A DNA stretch of 64,000 bases from an uncultured Cohaesibacter sp. (GCF_963682185.1 NZ_OY821667.1:2048001-2112000); one strand, 5' to 3'; positions 38,101-47,596 are shown, counted from the stretch's first letter. Program-made: numbers and translations. The notes: generated from the letters alone by a model not told the origin.

Positions 38101-41100
38101 TCGTCCCCCTTGCCACCGTTTAGACGGTCTGTGCCAGCATTGATACTGGTAACGAATGAGGAAACGAAGCTTTGAGCAATCAAACTGGAAGACAGTTCAA
38201 TAGTTGCGAAATCCCCAATGACAAGATCATTGCCACTTTCACCGTTGATCTCATCCGCACCGCCAGCGCCAATCAGGACATCATCGCCAACGCCGCCTGA
38301 AATGGTGTCATCGCCATCGGCCAAATCCAACACCGATATGGTCAAGCCAGCGGACAAGGTCGATGAGATATCAAGATCCAAGATGTCTACCGACACACCA
38401 CCAAGGCTGAGCGCAAAGGTGCCACCGGTGACAATGTCATCATCGGCACCACCAGATAGGGTGTCGTTCCCCAGATTGCCTTCCAGAAGGTCATTGCCGA
38501 GCTGACCATAGAAAATGTCATTTCCATCACCACCAATCAGGATATCGGCGCCATCTTTCAAGGCGAGGTTTGAAAGGTTGGAATTGTCTCCCAACAAGCC
38601 GCTTTCACCGGCCTGCGCACCCCATCCCCAGACTTCGGTATTGTCGCCATTGACCTGAATGGTGTCAGAACCTGCACCACCTTCGACATAGACAGAAGAG
38701 CCGCCCGCAGTGATCAGATCATCCCCGGCACCGGAGAGGATCGTCACATCACCTGTGCCATCCAGATCAACCGAAATCGCATCATCACCACCGCCAGTCA
38801 AGACGATCGCATCAACGTCACCCAGCGTGACGCTATCAGCATCATCGGACAACAGATTCTGCGTAATCGCAGTGTAATTGGTCAGAAGATCTGAGAGATT
38901 ATAGGTAGTCGATCCAACGGTATAGTTGGCTTCTCCGCTCTCATCGACCGTGTAGTCGGACGCCAGGCCAATCAATTCGAGAATCTTGGCAACAGTCACG
39001 CCGCCATAGGCAAATTCAGTCTCGAACAAGTCACGAAGACCAAAATCGTCATCACCGATATAGATGACCGTACCACCTGGAATATCAACGGTGTCGGAGC
39101 CTTCTTCGCCGAATATGATGTAGAGGCCAGACGCATCTTCACTGGCCGAAATTTCATCGTCGCCATCACCCGCAAACACCACATGCACACCTTCATCTGG
39201 CAAGGTGATCGTATCTTTGCCCGAACCGGTATATGTGATGGTGGTCGTGCCATTCACCGCAGACAGGTCAACAACGTTGTCACCTTCCCCTGCCGGAATG
39301 ATCAAGGCGCCAGCATTTTGGTTCACCGTCGCGGTAACGGTTTCACCGCCAGAGGAGTAGGTAACTGAAATCGGTGAGTTCGGACCAGAGATGACAATCT
39401 CGTCGTCGCCATCCTCTGTGATCGAAGACATCGACGCAGATGCGTTCGATCCAACGTTCAGAATTGCTGTTTCGCCATCAGCCACATCATTCGAAATCTG
39501 CGTGTCCACATCAAACCCGCCCAAGGTTTCGCTGATGCTGAAGTCGACAACGGTCACCTCGAAGGACGCAGAGAACAGCCACAGATCAATACCCGCCCAG
39601 ATACCCATTTCAAAGGACACCTCAAACGTTCCCTCGAACAGATATCCCAAAGCATCGAAGCCACTGGAATTCCCGACAGCATCAAGAAGAACCAACAATT
39701 CTGTAAAACTGAGAAGTCCATCGTCGTTCGGATCATTGAGGTCGATGTCGATCACGACCCCACCACTCACATCCACACCGCCTTCAATCGGTCCTAGCGA
39801 GAGACTGAGACCGGCAGCAATTTGAATACTGAAGTAGAAGAGATCTGTATCGAGATTGAGACTGTCCAAAAGACGTTCCGGGTCTTGTGTCTCAATGAAG
39901 TTGACTATGCCGTCCAGCGTGAGAACCGCATTGAACGAAGCCTCCATATCCAGATCAAGCGCGAATTCGAACGCACCACCAATAGCATCAGACAACCAGC
40001 CTGGCATGCTGATTTCAGCCAGAACAGATGCAGACAGGTCGATATACTTGTCCAGATCAAACAGGGTATAGCTCGCCGTTACAATCTCGACCTCATCGAA
40101 ATTGCCCAGCAACAAATTGAGCAGGTTCATCGGATCGGTCAGCAGATTGATTTCAACCGAGAAGCCTTTGCTGGAGTTGCCAAACACACCGAAACTGGAA
40201 CTGCTTGCGCTACTCGAAGACGTGAATGTCACTGAAGTGGATATATCTACACTGCCACTACCCGATGCGGCGGCATCTTCCACGGCACTGCTCAGATCAA
40301 AGGTTCCCATGACGATCCAGCCATCACTCGCGTCCATACTATCAAGGAAATCATTGATATCATTGATGGTATCAATTACCGACGTAGCAAGGCCGATGAT
40401 CGGGAACGCTTCGGACAGAAGATCGACGGCCAACGAGAACGGCATTTCATCGAGGAAGCTGAAGGCGTCGGCAATAGGTGAGATGAATTCATTGATCGGA
40501 TCGACAATGACCGCGATATAGGCGTCATAAAGCGCGCTGGCATCGACCCTCACATTGGAGAATTCGAGCGTATCCGTCTCAATACCGGAACTAACGCTGT
40601 AAGAGCCTTGATAGATCAGTTCAGTTGCCACACTTGGCATAACCTGAACGCCGCTAATCTCGATGGGATCGCCCGTGTTAGGATCAAAGACATTGGCTTC
40701 AAGCGAGATCTGAATATCGAATTCTGCAACAAAATCGAAACTGATCATTTGGGACGTGTCGAGCTGGGAGATATAAATCACCGACTCGAACTCCAACTCT
40801 TCTCCCGAAGAGTCCGTTGATGTCACGCCGGAGAAGTCACGATAGGCAGCAGTCTTGGTGACCGCATCATTTTCTCCCTGCTCATCAGGGTCCTCGATTG
40901 TTAGTCCCTGATCTCCAAACAGATCGGCTTCCAGAGAGGCGGTCACCTTGGCAGTCCCGTCTTCTCCTTCAATAACATTGCCATCGTCATCCGTAGTCAC
41001 GGCGGTCGCGACCACGCCCAAAATGTCGAGGATGGACATAGACCCTTCAAAGGATCCTGCATCGACCACAAAATCGAGCGAGATTTCGGCATCATCCGTG

Positions 41101-44100
41101 TCGTTGAGCAAGAAGAAACCGTTCTTGTCATACCCGAAGCCGATATTCACGCTATAGGCGATTTCGAGCAGAACCTGAGAGCCCTCTTCCACTTCAAGGT
41201 CCAGTCCCGGAATGCCGAGATCAAAATCGATGTCGATATACTCGCTGAACAGCGTCGCCGAGAAGTTCAGAACACCATAAATGTAGCTTTCCGAGGTTGA
41301 CCCGTCTGTATTCAGATAAGCCTGAATATAGGTCATGTCGTCAGTACCGAAGAGCGAGTTCAAGGTGTCGTTGATGAAGCCGGTCAAAAGATCCACGGTT
41401 GTCGGCGTGCTGCCATCCTCAAGTGGCGTGGAGGCATATTCTAGCGCAACATCAATCACATAATAACGCAGTTGCTCAAACAGCGTCGCCGAGTCCCCCA
41501 AGGCATCTCCAATGATCGGCAAATCGATGTCACCGAGATAATCTTCGATGAATGACTGAACCTGACCAAAGATCATGTCCAGCCCTTCCAGCACCAGGGT
41601 CGGATTGTTGAGCAGCTCGAGAATGTTGAGACTGGAGAAATACTCGGTCAGATCGGGGAGTGTCAGCTCAAAGGTCGGCAGATCCAGATCCACACCGTTT
41701 GACAAGTCAACGAGCACACCCTCAAAGTCAGACCCATCAAGTGTCATGAGCTCTGCAGACCATGACAGATAGTTCTCATCAGAATCAAACAAACCGATCG
41801 AGTCACTGAGAGGCAAGTTGATGTCGATACCGACCTGCACATCAACGTCAAACAAGTCAGCATAGGAATCCATGTCAGCGAGAGAGGATAGATCAAGCTG
41901 CCCGTCATATTCATCGCCATCGATATCGGCAATAGAAATGGAAAGGCTGGCCGCCTCCCCGCTGCCATCCCCGGCATTGATCAGAACATAGCCATCGACA
42001 ACAGAGACTTCGATTGGTCCAAGCGCAAGGCTGAGGCTGAGATCTTCACCCCCAGCAGTGAACGTGAATTCAATACCGGTATTTTCGGTATCAAGGAAGA
42101 TTCTCGGCGCGCCAATCTCTTCGTCCTCATAGAGAACCTCACCTGAGGTGCCTGTACCATCCAGTTCGGTATCCACCTCGAGCCCCAAGAGAGAAGCGAT
42201 GTTCGATCCGCCATATTCGATGATCGTGAAATTGGTCGTATCGGAGATATCCGCCGCACCCACGCTAAAGCTGATCGCATCATAGCCCGATGCCTCAGCA
42301 TAGTTGGTGGCAACCAGACTGATCGCTCCGTCAGAAATCTCGAACCCAACCAGCATATTTACACTGACCGTGGTGCCGGTGACAGCGCTGGAGCCAAGAG
42401 CGCTACGCGCGACCGTCGCACTGGCCAGCGCAGAATTCAAAGCCGTAACAAATTCTTCCTGCGTACGACCATCTTCAGCATCAATGGAGATATCGACATC
42501 TTCTCCATTGATTGTCAGTGTGAAGGCATAGTCAGCGGCATAGTCCGAAATGCTGTCGGACAGCGCAATGGTCTGGCTTCCGTCGACATCTGCGCTTTCC
42601 AGGGTCTGGGAACCGAACAGCGCCAGCACACCGGTGCTGTCAGTTTGGGAGGCGTTGCTATCCACCAGCGTGACCTGACCGGTGCTTTCATCGAAGGCAA
42701 CAGAAACGGTGTCTCCAAAAGCGCTCTGAACCGCTTCGTTGAGCGCATCCACGAGTTCGCCCAACGTTTCATAACCATCGGCATCAAACTGCAGACTGCT
42801 TGTCTCACCGCTATCTTCATTCTCCCAAATGATCTTGAATTCATTGCCGCCATTCGGGTTGAGGTTGACTGTCGAAACAGAGCTTAATTCGCTCAGTTTT
42901 GTGCTGCGGGTTGCCGTATTGGAGCCACTGCCGAGCGTACTGCTCAAATCGATACCGAAAGCGAATGTGAAAGTCAGAAGAGGGTCAAACACCAGAGAGG
43001 CATCACCACTCACATCGACCAGAGATGTCACGATACCCGTGAGATAATCGCCCAGAATGTCGTCAAGAGCGTCACCCAGAATCCCATCAAGATCGAAATT
43101 GAAATTCAGGCTTTCGCTGTAATCTTCAAGGAAGGAAAAAGACAATTCAAAATTGATTGTCTGATTGCCCGCGTCCCATTCAATCTCAACGGTGTCGTCC
43201 CCGAAGACATCTTCAAGATAGCTTTCCAAAACATCCAGGCCACTCTGCGGATCATCCTGAAGCGCATTGAGCGCATCAAGGAAGTCGGCAGAGAAACTGA
43301 TGGCGTCAACAATGGAAAAGTTGAGCAAGGGAATTTCTTCATCAAGGAACGGAAGCTTCTCACTAAGCGCATCGGATACGATCTCGAGCATGTTGGCGAT
43401 TGCAACCAGAGAATCCAGAATGTCTTCGTCGTCCAACTCGGTCAGAGCCGTAATGGCGTCCAACGCGGCTTCATTGCTGCTAATCAAGGCAACTTCTGCG
43501 CTATCAGTCAGGGAGAGCAAATCCGAAACTGTGAAGCTGATCCCTTCAATCAGATCCTCGTTGATGCCTTCAATACCTGTTACATCAATGGAAATATCCC
43601 CAAGCTGCACAAGCAGTTCGGCCAGAACATCCTGATCGCCCGTGTAGCTGTCCAGATCGACGACCTGAACATCCGCAAGCGAGCTGACGGCTTCATCATC
43701 TGACGCAACACCGCGTCCCTCACCATCGGTCACGATCCCGCCGACCAGATCCATCCGACCGATAATGGAGGAGACACCTGCCGCATCGATGAGTTCTGAT
43801 TCTTCACCGGAGGTGTCAATCGTGGCCATCAAGGCATCAAGCACCGTGTCCAGCAAAACACGTTCGCTATAGACGCCATCGCTATCAGTGCCCACCAGCT
43901 CCACGTCAAGCTGGGCGTCGAACACGAGGAAGTTTGATGAAGCATCATTCGATCCGACGTCAACACTGATCAAACCGACATCTGCAGAGCCGGTGATCTC
44001 GCTTGCTGTGGCGTAAATTTCCACGCTCACGCCCACATCTTCAAAGAAGATGTTTTCTTCCATCAGATCAACAAGATCTCCGCCATTGGTGACGCTGGCC

Positions 44101-46595
44101 TCAAGAGCTGTCGAGCCATCATCCGCCATCACGCCCTCAACCAGCCCGGCCAGATCGATACCTATGGCACCATTCAGGGTCGCGGCCAGGCTTGCGGTCA
44201 GCGTGGCTGAAAGATCAAGTCCCGTAAGGAAATCGAGCCCGATGTCACTGGCGTCGAAACTGATCGCATCGTCTTCATCATAGTCGAGCGAGACCGAAAG
44301 ATCGGAGAAGTCGAATACCAGCTCTCCGTCAGTCGTCAATTCCAGACTAACCCCTTCCAACGTCTCGTTCAGTTCCGAGACGACCCAGTTTTTCAACTCG
44401 TCAAGTGTCTGCGCTCGCACAAGCTGGGTCGCATCAACCGAGATCGAAACGCTACGCTCTTCCGATGCATCGAGCGTGAATGCAATCGCGCCATCGCTCT
44501 CACTGGCAGCGACACCAAGCCCCATATCGGTCAATGCCGCATTCAAATCCGTGACCAGATCAGCAACACTGGACCAACCATCATCGGAGTGAATGTCAAC
44601 ATATTGGTCTACTTCATTCACTGTGACCACATAGCGAAGCGTTGTAACGCCACTCAGATCGTCAAGATCAATCTCTCCCGTTGTGGCGGTAAGAACGGCG
44701 TCGCCAAAGACCAAAATGGCTTCCTCTGCGGAGCTGTCCGCATCAATGACACCGGAAACAGTGACCATGTCATCTTCATCAAAGCCCAAATCTTCGAGAC
44801 CGAAATCATCGTCTGTCTCGCCACCGGTTGTCTCGGCAGAAGTGATGGCAAAACCGGCATACCCTTCTTCACCATCCTCTTCATACTTACTTGCCGTTAC
44901 GGTCAATGCCGTGCCTGTCGCCGCGACAGAAACCGCAAGGCTGTATGCATTCAACTGACTGGTGATCAGGGAAGCAAGTTCCGTCAGTCGCTCTTCTACG
45001 GTCAAACTCGTATCGAGAACATCAGCAGAAAGCGTTACAGTTTCAGTCTGTATTTCGCCTGACAAGTCAATCACGGAAATTGTAAGCGAGCTATAACCAG
45101 CGAGAGCATCCAGAATATCACTGGTAATCTCACCACTCTCAAGGCTGGTTACGGCCTGATACATGTCAATGCTTGCATCGTCTGAGCCAAATCCGAGCGT
45201 ATCCGCCGCGATCTGGAATTCTTCAGCCAGTGACGAGAGCGCGCCACTCAATTCGTCGAGAATTTCGCTAACGTTGAGATCGGTGAGCGGGATGTCGATA
45301 TCTAACAGCGAGTCTGTCAGAATGGTTTCGATGGATTCTCCGATGTCATTGAAATAGGCCAACAACTCGTCCGAACCAATCACTGTCAATGCCTCAATCG
45401 TATTCTCGATTGTCTCGGCAACCTCAGCGTCCAATCCGCTGTCGGCCAAATTAATATCCAGATCAAGTGACGCATTGCTCAAGAAGTCAGAGAGGCTGGA
45501 ATGCCCGGTGCCCGTATCCAGTACTGAAGACAGGGTGAAGCCAGTCGAATAACTGTAATCGACATCCTCAATATTGATCGATCCGGTCGCACTGAGACTC
45601 AACAAATCATAGCTTGTGCCAGACGTGATGGTCTCGAAACCAGTTGCGCCAATTTCCTCGATCTGTGCTTCGACCGTTGGCAAGTCACTTGAATCAAATG
45701 CGGATGTCAGAGAACTCTCGCTCACGCTGTAGCTAAAGCCGAGGTCAAGATCGCTGGAAGTAACCGCCAGACGCATGGAAGCCAGTTCGATATCCGAAAC
45801 CGTCAGCTCGATAAGCCCCAAATTCAGGCTGAGATCCTCGCCGACGCTGATCGTGCCACCGAATTCAAACAAATCGGGGAACGAAAAATCATCAATCGTC
45901 AGACCAATCGAAGTGATAGAGCTGTCGCTCGTTTCCACTGTTGTGCCAAAAGTGAAAGTAATCGAGCCGGAAGCGGCCGTTTCAATCGACAAATCCTGCG
46001 AGAAGGAAGACTCGCCGAGCAGATCGGCAAACAAAGCGTCGATATCAGCGGTTACCGAAGATAGATCGATCTCTACATTGACCGTAGAGGCATCGCCATC
46101 ATCATCGGAGAAGACAATGACATCCTCCCCATCCACCGACACATTTTCCAATGAAACACTCAGAGCGCTTGTCGCCGTGGTTCCTGCGTCAATGAGACTG
46201 TCAATCGCGCTCTGGGTACCGGTTTGCAGCTCTGCGATAGCGTCTTGAATACGACCGATGGCGCTCGTCAAATCCGTCAGATCGTCAGATACAGTCGAAT
46301 CGCTCGCCCCGCCCGTCAGGCTATCGATCAGACTGGCAGCATCACTGACCTGGGTTTCGAAGCTTTCGAGGAAATCTGAAATGTCATCAAACTGATCGGA
46401 GAAGGCATCGGCAAATCCGGAAATCGCATCTGTGATGGAACTGGCTGCACTCAAGTCCCATTCCAGATTGGCATCGAGCATGACTCTGGGTTCAAGCAGA
46501 AGCGGCAAGTCCTGATTTGCTTTAAAATCAGCTGCACTCATATCCAGCGGTTCAACTGGAGTGATATCACTTAAATTCCGAGCACCCTGTTTCAT
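32112..46595 (-). CDS. Giant LEPR-XLL / RTX-like repetitive surface protein (4827 residues)
   Basis: This 14.5-kb gene encodes a very acidic, Asp/Ser/Gly-rich protein. Residues 32-42 read LLLEPRVMLDA, the LEPR-XLL motif found at the N-terminus of huge repetitive proteins. There is no Sec signal peptide. Residues 50 to about 2380 are mostly beta-rich and amphipathic segments, with at least four modules like the flagellin/hook 'IN' motif (near 505, 652, 1250 and 1355). From about 2380 to 3090 come RTX-type glycine/aspartate repeats (GGDGNDIFYGQLGNDLLEG). Residues 3093-4289 are 19 tandem 63-residue repeats. More RTX repeats run to about 4620, then a non-repetitive helical C-terminus ends in KEAAA. 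I chose the ATG at 46595, nine bases after AAGG; a TTG at 46601 is possible. It is probably a calcium-binding adhesin or surface layer protein exported by the neighbouring HlyD/M50/TolC proteins. Confidence 0.9.
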   Translation of the reverse strand: MKQGARNLSDITPVEPLDMSAADFKANQDLPLLLEPRVMLDANLEWDLSAASSITDAISGFADAFSDQFDDISDFLESFETQVSDAASLIDSLTGGASDSTVSDDLTDLTSAIGRIQDAIAELQTGTQSAIDSLIDAGTTATSALSVSLENVSVDGEDVIVFSDDDGDASTVNVEIDLSSVTADIDALFADLLGESSFSQDLSIETAASGSITFTFGTTVETSDSSITSIGLTIDDFSFPDLFEFGGTISVGEDLSLNLGLIELTVSDIELASMRLAVTSSDLDLGFSYSVSESSLTSAFDSSDLPTVEAQIEEIGATGFETITSGTSYDLLSLSATGSINIEDVDYSYSTGFTLSSVLDTGTGHSSLSDFLSNASLDLDINLADSGLDAEVAETIENTIEALTVIGSDELLAYFNDIGESIETILTDSLLDIDIPLTDLNVSEILDELSGALSSLAEEFQIAADTLGFGSDDASIDMYQAVTSLESGEITSDILDALAGYSSLTISVIDLSGEIQTETVTLSADVLDTSLTVEERLTELASLITSQLNAYSLAVSVAATGTALTVTASKYEEDGEEGYAGFAITSAETTGGETDDDFGLEDLGFDEDDMVTVSGVIDADSSAEEAILVFGDAVLTATTGEIDLDDLSGVTTLRYVVTVNEVDQYVDIHSDDGWSSVADLVTDLNAALTDMGLGVAASESDGAIAFTLDASEERSVSISVDATQLVRAQTLDELKNWVVSELNETLEGVSLELTTDGELVFDFSDLSVSLDYDEDDAISFDASDIGLDFLTGLDLSATLTASLAATLNGAIGIDLAGLVEGVMADDGSTALEASVTNGGDLVDLMEENIFFEDVGVSVEIYATASEITGSADVGLISVDVGSNDASSNFLVFDAQLDVELVGTDSDGVYSERVLLDTVLDALMATIDTSGEESELIDAAGVSSIIGRMDLVGGIVTDGEGRGVASDDEAVSSLADVQVVDLDSYTGDQDVLAELLVQLGDISIDVTGIEGINEDLIEGISFTVSDLLSLTDSAEVALISSNEAALDAITALTELDDEDILDSLVAIANMLEIVSDALSEKLPFLDEEIPLLNFSIVDAISFSADFLDALNALQDDPQSGLDVLESYLEDVFGDDTVEIEWDAGNQTINFELSFSFLEDYSESLNFNFDLDGILGDALDDILGDYLTGIVTSLVDVSGDASLVFDPLLTFTFAFGIDLSSTLGSGSNTATRSTKLSELSSVSTVNLNPNGGNEFKIIWENEDSGETSSLQFDADGYETLGELVDALNEAVQSAFGDTVSVAFDESTGQVTLVDSNASQTDSTGVLALFGSQTLESADVDGSQTIALSDSISDYAADYAFTLTINGEDVDISIDAEDGRTQEEFVTALNSALASATVARSALGSSAVTGTTVSVNMLVGFEISDGAISLVATNYAEASGYDAISFSVGAADISDTTNFTIIEYGGSNIASLLGLEVDTELDGTGTSGEVLYEDEEIGAPRIFLDTENTGIEFTFTAGGEDLSLSLALGPIEVSVVDGYVLINAGDGSGEAASLSISIADIDGDEYDGQLDLSSLADMDSYADLFDVDVQVGIDINLPLSDSIGLFDSDENYLSWSAELMTLDGSDFEGVLVDLSNGVDLDLPTFELTLPDLTEYFSSLNILELLNNPTLVLEGLDMIFGQVQSFIEDYLGDIDLPIIGDALGDSATLFEQLRYYVIDVALEYASTPLEDGSTPTTVDLLTGFINDTLNSLFGTDDMTYIQAYLNTDGSTSESYIYGVLNFSATLFSEYIDIDFDLGIPGLDLEVEEGSQVLLEIAYSVNIGFGYDKNGFFLLNDTDDAEISLDFVVDAGSFEGSMSILDILGVVATAVTTDDDGNVIEGEDGTAKVTASLEADLFGDQGLTIEDPDEQGENDAVTKTAAYRDFSGVTSTDSSGEELEFESVIYISQLDTSQMISFDFVAEFDIQISLEANVFDPNTGDPIEISGVQVMPSVATELIYQGSYSVSSGIETDTLEFSNVRVDASALYDAYIAVIVDPINEFISPIADAFSFLDEMPFSLAVDLLSEAFPIIGLATSVIDTINDINDFLDSMDASDGWIVMGTFDLSSAVEDAAASGSGSVDISTSVTFTSSSSASSSSFGVFGNSSKGFSVEINLLTDPMNLLNLLLGNFDEVEIVTASYTLFDLDKYIDLSASVLAEISMPGWLSDAIGGAFEFALDLDMEASFNAVLTLDGIVNFIETQDPERLLDSLNLDTDLFYFSIQIAAGLSLSLGPIEGGVDVSGGVVIDIDLNDPNDDGLLSFTELLVLLDAVGNSSGFDALGYLFEGTFEVSFEMGIWAGIDLWLFSASFEVTVVDFSISETLGGFDVDTQISNDVADGETAILNVGSNASASMSSITEDGDDEIVISGPNSPISVTYSSGGETVTATVNQNAGALIIPAGEGDNVVDLSAVNGTTTITYTGSGKDTITLPDEGVHVVFAGDGDDEISASEDASGLYIIFGEEGSDTVDIPGGTVIYIGDDDFGLRDLFETEFAYGGVTVAKILELIGLASDYTVDESGEANYTVGSTTYNLSDLLTNYTAITQNLLSDDADSVTLGDVDAIVLTGGGDDAISVDLDGTGDVTILSGAGDDLITAGGSSVYVEGGAGSDTIQVNGDNTEVWGWGAQAGESGLLGDNSNLSNLALKDGADILIGGDGNDIFYGQLGNDLLEGNLGNDTLSGGADDDIVTGGTFALSLGGVSVDILDLDISSTLSAGLTISVLDLADGDDTISGGVGDDVLIGAGGADEINGESGNDLVIGDFATIELSSSLIAQSFVSSFVTSINAGTDRLNGGKGDDLLVAGAASDGETEELTDLYGDNILVGDFAEITGAGILESATYIASVASDDGGADTINGGRGNDIILGGEGADSISSGLGGDIVLGDNGTIDISASTITGTATANDGDDIITVGDDDPNIYGTSAPDDLIDVAIGGTGDDTITSESADLVVLGDTGMIEISAEALNALRSYVPPASDASEADIASAQETLALMSTLARSLESTATSSDGDDEVIVKSGDITGLLGGGSDTATIGDGDAILIADDGSISISPNDDYDGGLIEMVSADSQSSTQNDTVTLGNGNSNVILGDGSDEATIGDGDTLLIGDDGSITVTPDDTTGENLIEMVSADSQSSTQDDTVTLGNGNSNVILGDGSDEATIGDGDTLLIGDDGSITVTPDEATGENLIEMVSADSQSDTQNDTVTLGNGNSNVILGDGSDEATIGDGDTLLIGDDGSITVTPDDTTGENLIEMVSADSQSSTQDDTVTLGNGNSNVILGDGSDEATIGDGNTLLIGDDGSITVTPDDTTGENLIEMVSTDSQSSTQDDVVTLGNGNSNVILGDGSDEATIGDGDTLLIGDDGSITVTPDAATGEDLIKMVSADSQSDTQDDVVTLGNGNSNVILGDGADEATIGDGDTLLIGDDGSITVTPDAATGENLIELVSTDSQSSTQDDVVTLGNGNSNVILGDGSDEATIGDGDTLLIGDDGSITVTPDAATGEDLIKMVSADSQSDTQNDTVTLGNGNSNVILGDGSDAATIGNGDTLLIGDDGSITVTPDAETGENLIEMVSADSQSSTQDDTVTLGNGNSNVILGDGSDEATIGDGNTLLIGDDGSITVTPDDATGENLIELVSTDSQSSTQDDVVTLGNGNSNLILGDGSDEATIGDGDTLLIGDDGSITVTPDAETGENLIEMVSADSQSDTQDDTVTLGNGNSNVILGDGSDEATIGDGDTLLIGDDGSITVTPDAATGENLIELVSTDSQSSTQNDVVTLGNGNSNVILGDGSDEAIIGDGNTLLIGDDGSITVTPDEATGENLIELVSADSQSSTQNDTVTLGNGNSNVILGDGSDEATIGDGNTLLIGDDGSITVTPDVATGENLIELVSADSQSSTQDDVVTLGNGNSNVILGDGSDEATIGDGDTLLIGDDGSITVTPDEATGENLIELVSTDSQSDTQDDVVTLGNGNSNVILGDGSDEATIGDGNTLLIGDDGSIMVTPDAATGENLIELVSTDSQSSTQDDVVTLGNGNSNVILGDGSDEATIGDGNTLLIGDDGSITVTPDAATGENLIELVSADSLSSTQDDVVTLGNGNSNVILGDGSDEATIGDGDTLLIGDDGSITVTPDAATGENLIELVSTDSLSSTQNDTVTLGNGNSNVILGDGSDEATIGDGDTLLIGDDGSITVTPDEATGRNSIAMVSAVSQSISLDDVVTLGYGSNKVILGDGSDEATIGDGNTLLLGDDGSITVTPNEGESGDLVEMVSAASKTDSLNDTVTLGDGDNQVILGDGDDILTAGDGDNFVIGDRGEISWSNGTDGSFTTVDPDIGGADTITTGAGEDVILGGADSDIIHSGAGEDVILGDNGIYTASSSTGLKSLTSTILTYGGDDQIYGEDGNDLIIAGLGDDVVSLGNGEDIAAGDDATATFVNNTDLETITLTNQSLGGDDTITADGTSGDNIMFGQAGSDVMTGGDDDDVMIGDLVTMTLYDTASAYAGQSAADRIGYMISIRIDIAGDDVMYGGRGADTMIGGFGAEVMYGGDGDDIIIGDTIIYNRTFKLSDSLISGRLTLETNYAYEFGGYDVLFGNSGADIMIGGLGGDMFHGDTASDVLFSDGYAGIFKTTWSDSGFEGDTPLWKLYTSNFAGTEATDVVSNAQQNDVIGSPLTIVEVESEKFNLAGEKELLSFRDDFVVGSEELAQFSDDLLALLSSVSFVQNLAELVSAGVSADVIKASIQQTIADQLSNAWDLDQVALEQLIEQTIEYLLNKVIDQPADPTTQTPEQDAELQSDQPIELKEAAA
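33729..37319 (-). repeat. 19 tandem 189-bp repeats inside the giant gene
   Basis: Nineteen consecutive units of exactly 63 codons, with no insertion or deletion, run from 37319 down to 33729. Each encodes a version of: MVSADSQSSTQNDTVTLGNG, then NSNVILGDGSDEATIGDGDT, then LLIGDDGSITVTPD and ATGENLIE. Units 1-17 are nearly identical. Unit 18 is altered at its end, unit 19 is clearly diverged, and worn partial units flank the array on both sides. Variants such as SADSQSDT/STDSQSST and AATGEDLIK recur in pairs, which suggests that dimers (378 bp) were also duplicated. Confidence 0.97.
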
Positions 46596-46681
46596 ATTCA
46601 AACGCCTTCAACTATGAGCAACATAGCTGGTCCTTGTCACCAGACCAGTTGGTTACAAAACGAAACGCACAGCATCGGTCA

Positions 46682-46695
46682 GTGTCTTAAGACAC
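46682..46695. promoter_or_regulatory. 14-bp perfect palindrome upstream of the giant gene
   Basis: GTGTCTTAAGACAC is fully self-complementary. It sits in the 153-base gap between the periplasmic adaptor and the giant gene, 87 bases before the giant ATG. It could be an operator of an internal promoter; an imperfect CTGGTC/GACCAG hairpin (46627-46648) lies between it and the start codon. Confidence 0.35.
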
Positions 46696-46748
46696 AACCG
46701 CTAGACAAAGACCGCCGCTCATCAAGATGCTTATGCATCATGCAAGGA

Positions 46749-47594
46749 TCAGCTTCTTGGCGGCAGCAAAATACACTTGCTGCCGGGCAGGACCGTGGAA
46801 TCGGACAGGGTGAAAAACATGGACACCGTGTTCGATGTTAGATCTGCCATTTGAGAAATATGATCCAGCTGGACAGGCACCCCTTGAGGTCCATCCCCAT
46901 CGATCCGAATCTTATATTGAGTTTGCCGCGCATATTTACTGAGCAACTGAACCGGCACAAAAGCCTCAACCAGAAGGGGATCAATGACAAAAATAGTCGC
47001 CAACGGGCCGTCGCTTACCGCTTCCCCCGGAGCAACCAATTCTTCTCCGATCACGCCATTAACCGGACTTTTGATCACGGATTTCTCAACGAGAAGCTTT
47101 GCCTTTTGATAGTCGATGCGGGCGATATCCAGAGACTGGTTTTCACGAAGAATATCATTCTCCGCCAATGCCAACTCGAGAACAGCCTGATCATAGTCAG
47201 ACAAAGAAACCGCCTTTTGCGCCACAGCCTTTGCCAAGCGCGCTTCTTTCTTTGCCAGCGCATCCCGCTTGATCACTGCCGCCTTCAGCATCGCATCAGA
47301 CTCGGATCTGGTTTTCGACAGCAGCATTTCCGACTTCGCGATCTCCACATCAAGCCCCACGAGCGGATCGCCTTTTTTGACATGTGCGCCGGGACGCACC
47401 ATGACCTCGGCAACCAGCCCCCTGATTTGGGAGCTCAGGTCTACAGTCTGAATGGGCTTGACCGTGCAGTTGACACCGTCCTGCATCCCTCCCCCGATAC
47501 CAAATTCGGACAGGGGAGAGATCCCTTGCGCATATGCCAGGTGCGAAACAGTCAAAAATACAAAAGCAAGTATGGTGCGCATCAAAAAACCCAT
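46749..47594 (-). CDS. Periplasmic adaptor (membrane fusion) protein, RND/HlyD type
   Basis: This 281-residue exported protein has a signal peptide (about 1-23, ending HLAYAQG) and no further membrane helix. The adaptor pattern is clear: beta strand IQTVDLSSQIRGLVAEVMV, lipoyl half VRPGAHVKKGDPLVGLD, a long hairpin of about 90 residues, and the return half KSVIKSPVNGVIGEELVAPG, followed by a short barrel. It starts right at the stop of the TolC gene with GGAG nine bases upstream. It is shorter than a typical RND adaptor and no RND pump is nearby, so it probably serves the HlyD/M50 system as an extra periplasmic linker. Confidence 0.85.
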   Translation of the reverse strand: MGFLMRTILAFVFLTVSHLAYAQGISPLSEFGIGGGMQDGVNCTVKPIQTVDLSSQIRGLVAEVMVRPGAHVKKGDPLVGLDVEIAKSEMLLSKTRSESDAMLKAAVIKRDALAKKEARLAKAVAQKAVSLSDYDQAVLELALAENDILRENQSLDIARIDYQKAKLLVEKSVIKSPVNGVIGEELVAPGEAVSDGPLATIFVIDPLLVEAFVPVQLLSKYARQTQYKIRIDGDGPQGVPVQLDHISQMADLTSNTVSMFFTLSDSTVLPGSKCILLPPRS

Positions 47595-47596
47595 CG

